A DNA stretch of 64,000 nt from Sphingomonas bisphenolicum (lineage in GTDB: Bacteria; Pseudomonadota; Alphaproteobacteria; Sphingomonadales; Sphingomonadaceae): assembly GCF_024349785.1 (NCBI RefSeq), contig NZ_AP018818.1:372001-436000 (forward strand), written 5' to 3'. The notes below the pieces were generated by a model. The model ran no database searches and was not told the origin of the DNA. It saw only the letters and a list, made by a program, of their open reading frames with translations. This document shows, piece by piece, positions 59,801 through 64,000 of the stretch. Both the position numbers and the translations under genes were made by a program. Every line of letters starts with the position of its first letter. Within the stretch, counting starts at the first letter, position 1.

Positions 59801-60263
59801 GACCGCCACCCTGGACAATAGCGATCGCGCCATATTGCGCTTGCTGAAACTCGACGCCCGACGCTCCAATGCGGATATCGCCGCGCAGATCGGCCTGTCT
59901 CCATCCGCCTGCCACCGGCGCATCAAACAGTTGGAGGCCGGTGGTTATATTCGCGGCTATACACTCGTCGCTGGCGGGCGCGACGAAACCGCCATGGTCA
60001 ATGTGCTGGTCCAGGTGACGCTGGACCGGCAGACCGACGATTTTCTCGCCCGGTTCGAACATGCGGTACGGCAATGTCCCGAAATCCGCGAATGCTTCCT
60101 GATGACAGGTGCGGTCGACTATTGGTTGCGGGTGGAGGCGGACAGCGTCGACGCCTATGAGCGCATCCATGGCGAAATCCTGTCACGCCTGCCCGGCGTG
60201 ACCCGGATCAATTCCAACATCGCCATGCGCGACGCGCTCCGCCCCCGCCGCAGCAAGGGATGA
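59799..60263 (+). CDS. Lrp/AsnC-family regulator of the alr-dadA-ridA operon
   Basis: A 154-residue regulator. Residues 5-60 hold the HTH (LDNSDRAILRLLKLDARRSNADIAAQIGLS), and the rest is the RAM ligand domain (VLVQVTLDRQTDDFLARFEHAV, CFLMTGAVDYWLRVEADSVDAY). It is divergent from alr with repeated sites between. This matches the known arrangement in which an Lrp-type protein turns on dad genes in response to alanine. The ribosome site is poor. Confidence 0.92.
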   Translation: MTATLDNSDRAILRLLKLDARRSNADIAAQIGLSPSACHRRIKQLEAGGYIRGYTLVAGGRDETAMVNVLVQVTLDRQTDDFLARFEHAVRQCPEIRECFLMTGAVDYWLRVEADSVDAYERIHGEILSRLPGVTRINSNIAMRDALRPRRSKG

Positions 60264-60559
60264 TGCGGGGACTGACAGACCGGCCGGCGCTAACGCGCGT
60301 CTATGACCATCATGGCCGCGGTCATGCACAGCGCCACCGGGCAGCCTGTCCAGACAATGAGCTTCGGCCGGACGACCCTGCCTCTATGGCCCAACACCGG
60401 GAAACCGGCGAAGGGGGCACCGCCGGTCCTGTCCGTACCGCAAGCCCGCGCCGGGCCTGTTCGTTGCGCCGGTCGAGATGTGGATCACGTCCAGGAGGTG
60501 AACGGTCACACCACTCCCGACGCGTCCCACCTCGACCCGGCCCGCAGGTCTTGCGACTA
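60264..60559. other. Gene-free region after the Lrp gene
   Basis: Several overlapping open frames exist on both strands, but none has a ribosome site or a recognisable product. I see no clear signal in these 296 bases. Confidence 0.4.
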
Positions 60560-60820
60560 TCAACGCTGCGCGAATTGCGCCGCGGGCTTGTGGCTGATGG
60601 TGAGGCCATCCTGCGCCCATTCGCCCTTGCTGCGGCACCGGATGACGGGGATCAGCGAACCGGTTACGGTTTCCTTGAAGCAATAGCGATCGGTCCTGGC
60701 ATCGTAGGTCACCTTGGCGGCACCGAAACTGCCCTGCGCCTGCGCGAACGCGGGCGTGCTGGCGGCCGAAACGGCGACGGTGGCTACGGCGACGGCGGCG
60801 ATGAATGCGATGGTTTTCAT
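60560..60820 (-). CDS. Small exported two-cysteine protein
   Basis: An 86-residue protein. AAGGA lies before the ATG at 60820. A signal peptide (MKTIAFIAAVAVATVAVSAA..AFA) leaves a mature part of about 60 residues. Its core, CFKETVTGSLIPVIRCRSKGEW, has two Cys 15 residues apart and the TGS..P..CR...EW pattern that recurs in short exported proteins of sphingomonads. Function is unknown; a disulfide is likely. Confidence 0.75.
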   Translation of the reverse strand: MKTIAFIAAVAVATVAVSAASTPAFAQAQGSFGAAKVTYDARTDRYCFKETVTGSLIPVIRCRSKGEWAQDGLTISHKPAAQFAQR

Positions 60821-61025
60821 GATGATGTCCTTCCCTGATTTTCTGGCAGGAACCTGCTTGCAGGCCCTGCCCACCACTTTGCAGAAAGCGTGCCAATTCA
60901 GGGAAAGCGCTGAAATTGTGCCTCGTCCCGGTCGCCGTCGGGATTGAAGCTGTTAAATAAACCCGTTTATTGGGATTTATCGTCAATCTTTCGGTAATTT
61001 CGCAATGATTCTGAGCATTCGCTTG
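60821..61025. other. Short gene-free region
   Basis: The promoter of the small exported protein should lie at 60821-60900. The part 60945-61000 is AT-rich. I see no hairpin after the diguanylate cyclase stop codon. Confidence 0.35.
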
Positions 61026-62240
61026 TCACGCGACCGCGCGGCCATCATCCCGCACATCGTCGGGACCGCAAAATTGCACCTGCGCTTTCCCTTTGGCCTT
61101 GGATCGATAAAGGGCCGCGTCCGCACATCCCATCAACCTTTCCAGATCAAGGCCATGCTGGGGCGCCAGGGCGATGCCGATGCTGACGGAAATGCGCATC
61201 GGCGTCCCGCCGATGACATAGGGCTCGCCCAATTGCCGGATCACCCTTCGCGCGAGCAGTTCGGCCTGATCGACATGTTGCACATGGGACTGGACAAGGA
61301 GAAATTCGTCGCCGCCCAGCCGCGCTGCGACATCCTCCGTCCGGATGGCCGAGGTCAATCGATCGGCGACCTCCACCAGCATCCTGTCGCCGACGGGATG
61401 GCCATATTGATCGTTGATCGCCTTGAACCCGTCCAGGTCGAGATAATGAATGGCGAGTTGGCTCGTCGCATGGGCAACCTTGAGGCTGGCCTGAAAGGAT
61501 TCACGCAGGAGCAGCCGGTTCGGCAGGCCCGTCAGCGGATCGAAGCGCGCGAGCTTGGCCAGATCATGCTTGGCTGTGAGATGTTCGACCGAAGACCTGT
61601 AAAGGTGGCGCGCCGACGCGAGACTCATCGACCCCACCATGATGAGGAGCAGGCCTTCGAGCGCGAAAAATTCCGCGTGCAACCTCTCACCATAGGCGCT
61701 GACGGCATGGGCGAACATCGCCGCGGCGACGGGCAGCACCGCCAGAGACACGCTGATCGCGCATAAAGTCGGCCGACTGGCGTTGCGCGACACGATGCCC
61801 GCACCGAAGGTGAAGACCAGGCTGACCGTCGCAAGATGCACGATCGGTTCGTGCGCCACCAAGGCGCGCACGTTCAGGGCGGCGATCAGCAGCGCGAAAA
61901 TATAGGCGAGGATGGCGTAACGCCCTTCCCAGCGTGACAGTTGCGCGACGTCCTGATCTGCGCCGCCAGCGCCGTGATAGGCGCGGATCAGCAGAACGCG
62001 ACCGACGGTTACGGCGATTGCCGCGGCGGTCAGGATGAATATCCAACCATCCTGCCACTTGATGTAGATGAGTGTCCCCACCAACGCATAAAGAATGCCA
62101 AAGCCTATGATCGGCGCAGTCATGGTGAAAAGGGTGGAGACCAGGTCGCGATAGACCGCATCAGGCAAAGCGGACACGGCTGCACGGCCGAACAAAGTCC
62201 GCGCCGGTCGCCTGCCGCCCATCTTCCGCCTTCTCTCCAT
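61026..62240 (-). CDS. Membrane-anchored diguanylate cyclase (GGDEF)
   Basis: A 404-residue protein. About six hydrophobic segments fill residues 35-210. A GGDEF domain follows: FDPLTGLPNRLLL, YLDLDGFKAINDQYGH, RTEDVAARLGGDEFLL. The RTED motif five residues before GGDEF is an intact inhibitory I-site. It makes cyclic-di-GMP from GTP and should be product-inhibited. ATG 62240 follows GAAGG; the open frame further upstream is the antisense of the SRPBCC gene. No EAL domain is present. Confidence 0.92.
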   Translation of the reverse strand: MERRRKMGGRRPARTLFGRAAVSALPDAVYRDLVSTLFTMTAPIIGFGILYALVGTLIYIKWQDGWIFILTAAAIAVTVGRVLLIRAYHGAGGADQDVAQLSRWEGRYAILAYIFALLIAALNVRALVAHEPIVHLATVSLVFTFGAGIVSRNASRPTLCAISVSLAVLPVAAAMFAHAVSAYGERLHAEFFALEGLLLIMVGSMSLASARHLYRSSVEHLTAKHDLAKLARFDPLTGLPNRLLLRESFQASLKVAHATSQLAIHYLDLDGFKAINDQYGHPVGDRMLVEVADRLTSAIRTEDVAARLGGDEFLLVQSHVQHVDQAELLARRVIRQLGEPYVIGGTPMRISVSIGIALAPQHGLDLERLMGCADAALYRSKAKGKAQVQFCGPDDVRDDGRAVA

Positions 62241-62353
62241 CCCGCCCTTCTTCGACAGGAAAGTTAATAGTTCCCTATCTATACGACGAGACGAGGCCGG
62301 CACCGGCCATAGAGGCAGCGATGCTTTCCGCCATCGGCGACCGACGGGCCGCG

Positions 62354-62848
62354 TCAGGTTCCGGCGCGATGCATCGCTTCGGCCCGCAGCTTCAACGCCT
62401 TTGCGGTATCGTTGAAAGCGCGCGTCACCCATGGTCCGCAAAACCGCATGACATGGATGCCATTGGGACCGGTGAAAGCATCGGTCGACTGGTAGCGGCA
62501 GGAATCCGGCCCCAGCGGCGTAATCATCTGGTCGCGCCGCGCCGGATAGGGCCAGGCTTCCGTATCCGGCAATTCCCAGGACAGCAGCGCACCTGGCTCG
62601 AACGCACAGATATATTCGCAATTGGGCGCCAGGCTGCCCGGGTCGGGATAATTCACCAAGCGCATATGGACCGCAGCGCCCATCTCCAGCGTCGATTGCG
62701 CCCAGACACAAAAGGGGTTCCATTCGCCATAGCGCGGCATGTCGGTCAATATGTCCCACACCAGCATTGCCGGCGCCGCTATCTCCACCGGGTCGGATGC
62801 CACCAGGATCGACGGATCATAAAGGGCAAAGGGATTGTAAGGCGGCAT
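62354..62848 (-). CDS. SRPBCC-superfamily protein (polyketide-cyclase/START-like)
   Basis: A 164-residue helix-grip protein: VEIAAPAMLVWDILTDMPRYGEWNPF at the N-terminus and a long C-terminal helix (WVTRAFNDTAKALKLRAEAM). The fold binds hydrophobic ligands. It is 113 bases upstream of the cyclase on the same strand. Substrate is unknown. Confidence 0.85.
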   Translation of the reverse strand: MPPYNPFALYDPSILVASDPVEIAAPAMLVWDILTDMPRYGEWNPFCVWAQSTLEMGAAVHMRLVNYPDPGSLAPNCEYICAFEPGALLSWELPDTEAWPYPARRDQMITPLGPDSCRYQSTDAFTGPNGIHVMRFCGPWVTRAFNDTAKALKLRAEAMHRAGT

Positions 62849-63303
62849 CGTTTTCCTGCTCCGATTTTATGTCATTTTTTTATATTTTTCCTTTGATATA
62901 CATATCATTTAGTTTCATCCAATACGCATATTGAAAATATGTGCCGGATTCATGCATAGATCGAAACGACATTGCCGGCATCTGCGATTTCCCCGGTGGC
63001 AGGCGCCAGATGGGCGGCGCCACATGCTCGCTACCCCTGTCCGGTTCACAGGGCCGCGGATAGTCGATGCACGGCTCATGCCGCGGGTGCCCGGACGGGC
63101 ATATCCATGCAGGCGATCGGCATGATCTTGCGAACCTCATGAAAAGACGCATATATATGAATATATATTCATATTAATCAATATTGCGTATTATAATGAT
63201 ATTTTTATCACGCATTATATCAATTAATTCTTGCGCACATCTTGGGCGATCGGCTAGGCAGCGCGATATCAAGGCCAAAGATGGCAGCGATGGGAGAGCG
63301 GAC
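62849..63303. other. Gene-free, AT-rich region with palindromes
   Basis: No supported gene in 455 bases. Two AT-rich blocks (62868-62945 and 63145-63235) contrast with GC-rich genes. CATATT-GAA-AATATG lies at 62927-62941, and a perfect 20-bp palindrome at 63155-63174. The second block is the likely promoter/operator region of the SDR gene at 63304. A 64-residue frame at 62931-63125 has no family features. Confidence 0.5.
63155..63174. promoter_or_regulatory. Perfect 20-bp palindrome before the last SDR gene
   Basis: ATATGAATATATATTCATAT is its own reverse complement. It lies 130 bases before the SDR ATG in an AT-rich block. A regulator site is likely; the regulator is not in the window. Confidence 0.55.
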
Positions 63304-64000
63304 ATGACGGGACGGATGCAGGGCAAGGTGGCGATCGTCACCGGTGGCGCGCGGGGCATGGGCGAGGCGACCTGCCGCCTTTTCGCCAGGGAGGGCGCGA
63401 TCGTCGTCGTCGCCGATCTGCTGGAGGCGGAAGGCGCCGCGCTGGCGGCCGACATCGGCGGGGATGCGATGTTCGCGCGGCTGAATGTCGCGGAGGAGGG
63501 TGACTGGATCGCGCTGGTTGATGCCGTTCTAGCGCGCCACGGCCGGGTCGATGCGCTGGTCAACAATGCCGGGGTCGCCGCCTTCGCGCCGCTGGAAGCG
63601 CTGGAGGTCGCGGATATCGACCGGGTGCTGGCGGTCAATGTGAAGGGACCAATGCTGGGCCTGAAACATGTCGGCCGGGCGATGCGGGAGGCCGGGCGCG
63701 GCGCGATCGTCAACATCGCATCGGTGGACGGCTTTCGCGGGGTCAATTCGCTGGGCCTCTACAGCAGCTCAAAATGGGCGGTGCGCGGCCTTACCAAGAC
63801 GGCGGCGCTGGAATTCGGCCCGCATGGCGTGCGCGTCAATTCGGTCCATCCCGGCGGCGTGGATACGGTCATGGGGAATCCGCAGGGCCAGCAGGGCGCC
63901 GAACGCAACGAAAGCTATGGCCGCGTACCGTTGCAGCGTATCGGCGAACCGGAAGAAATCGCCGCAGCCAGCCTGTTCCTCTGTTCCGACGAGGCCAGCT
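63304..64000 (+). CDS. SDR family oxidoreductase, 3' end beyond the window
   Basis: The first 232 residues of a classical SDR. TGGARGMGEATCRLF, NNAGVAAF, Ser in NIASVDGFRG and YSSSK are all present, so the active site is complete. The YSSSKWAVRGLTKTAALEFG segment resembles 3-alpha/20-beta-hydroxysteroid dehydrogenases and cyclic-alcohol dehydrogenases. Only about 20 residues should be missing. A weak ribosome site (GAGAGCGG) precedes the ATG. Confidence 0.92.
   Translation, partial: MTGRMQGKVAIVTGGARGMGEATCRLFAREGAIVVVADLLEAEGAALAADIGGDAMFARLNVAEEGDWIALVDAVLARHGRVDALVNNAGVAAFAPLEALEVADIDRVLAVNVKGPMLGLKHVGRAMREAGRGAIVNIASVDGFRGVNSLGLYSSSKWAVRGLTKTAALEFGPHGVRVNSVHPGGVDTVMGNPQGQQGAERNESYGRVPLQRIGEPEEIAAASLFLCSDEAS

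Noticed and set aside
62241..62759. N-terminal extension of the diguanylate cyclase by 173 residues
   Set aside because: This stretch overlaps the SRPBCC gene in another frame and has no domain or membrane pattern.
1..64000. CRISPR array, tRNA or rRNA genes, prophage or integrase
   Set aside because: No regularly spaced repeats, no cloverleaf sequence or rRNA-like segment, and no phage or integrase gene was seen.

Overview
The window is a GC-rich stretch that reads like an accessory, catabolic part of a sphingomonad chromosome or large replicon (Sphingobium/Novosphingobium/Sphingomonas type). The pointers are three large TonB-dependent receptors (TBDRs) each next to catabolic enzymes, a MucR-type regulator, a LysR-paired RND/NodT efflux operon, GPH- and ACS-type MFS carriers, and aromatic-degradation families (Rieske oxygenase, extradiol VOC dioxygenase, FAH hydrolase). 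The assignment rests on gene content only; there is no rRNA or marker gene. I saw no rRNA, tRNA, CRISPR array, intact IS element or replication origin. Almost every base is in or next to a gene, and genes overlap by 1-8 bases in many places, so operons are clear.

Layout. (1) 1-10934: a sugar-acid-like catabolic island. A minus operon (DUF4432 epimerase-like, SDR, CaiB/BaiF CoA-transferase cut by the window edge) diverges from a RhaM-type mutarotase. A FadR-type GntR regulator diverges from an enolase-superfamily protein, a GPH/MFS carrier, a TBDR and a DUF1593 hydrolase. (2) 11122-14083: a one-carbon operon metF-purU-folD-folB that could oxidise methyl-THF to formate, convergent with a CitE-like lyase and a 5'-truncated MaoC gene. 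(3) 15451-24510: ROK kinase, a LysR gene divergent from an RND-adaptor-NodT efflux operon, and a MucR protein with a long histone-H1-like tail. (4) 24555-37084: a shikimate/quinate island. It holds a QuiC-type 3-dehydroshikimate dehydratase, an AroE-type dehydrogenase, a TBDR, an ACS-family carrier, an exported operon (two esterases, a DUF3237 protein, a propeller lipoprotein) and a TetR regulator. Three copies of a 20-bp palindrome sit before the receptor, the carrier and the esterase operon. (5) 37164-56903: an aromatic/sulfate-ester island with extradiol dioxygenase, CrtI-like oxidoreductase plus a small coupled protein, several SDRs, HxlR and LysR regulators, Tat-exported sulfatase, TBDR, FAD monooxygenase, MFS, Rieske oxygenase, alpha/beta hydrolase, FAH, cupin. 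A nod-box-type ATC-N9-GAT site lies in its central divergent promoter. (6) 56928-60263: alr-dadA-ridA (alanine racemase, D-amino-acid dehydrogenase, imine deaminase) divergent from an Lrp/AsnC regulator. (7) 60560-64000: small exported Cys protein, membrane-bound diguanylate cyclase, SRPBCC protein, an AT-rich 455-bp gap with a perfect 20-bp palindrome, and an SDR cut by the window end.

How it may work together (inference). Islands 1, 4 and 5 share one plan: outer-membrane import by a TBDR, exported hydrolases or sulfatase, an inner-membrane MFS carrier, then cytosolic dehydrogenases and ring- or chain-cleaving enzymes, with a local regulator. In all three, a stem-loop lies between the receptor gene and the next co-oriented enzyme gene. 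The best candidate for an undescribed system is island 4: uptake and periplasmic hydrolysis of a shikimate- or quinate-type ester, feeding protocatechuate formation under one palindromic operator.
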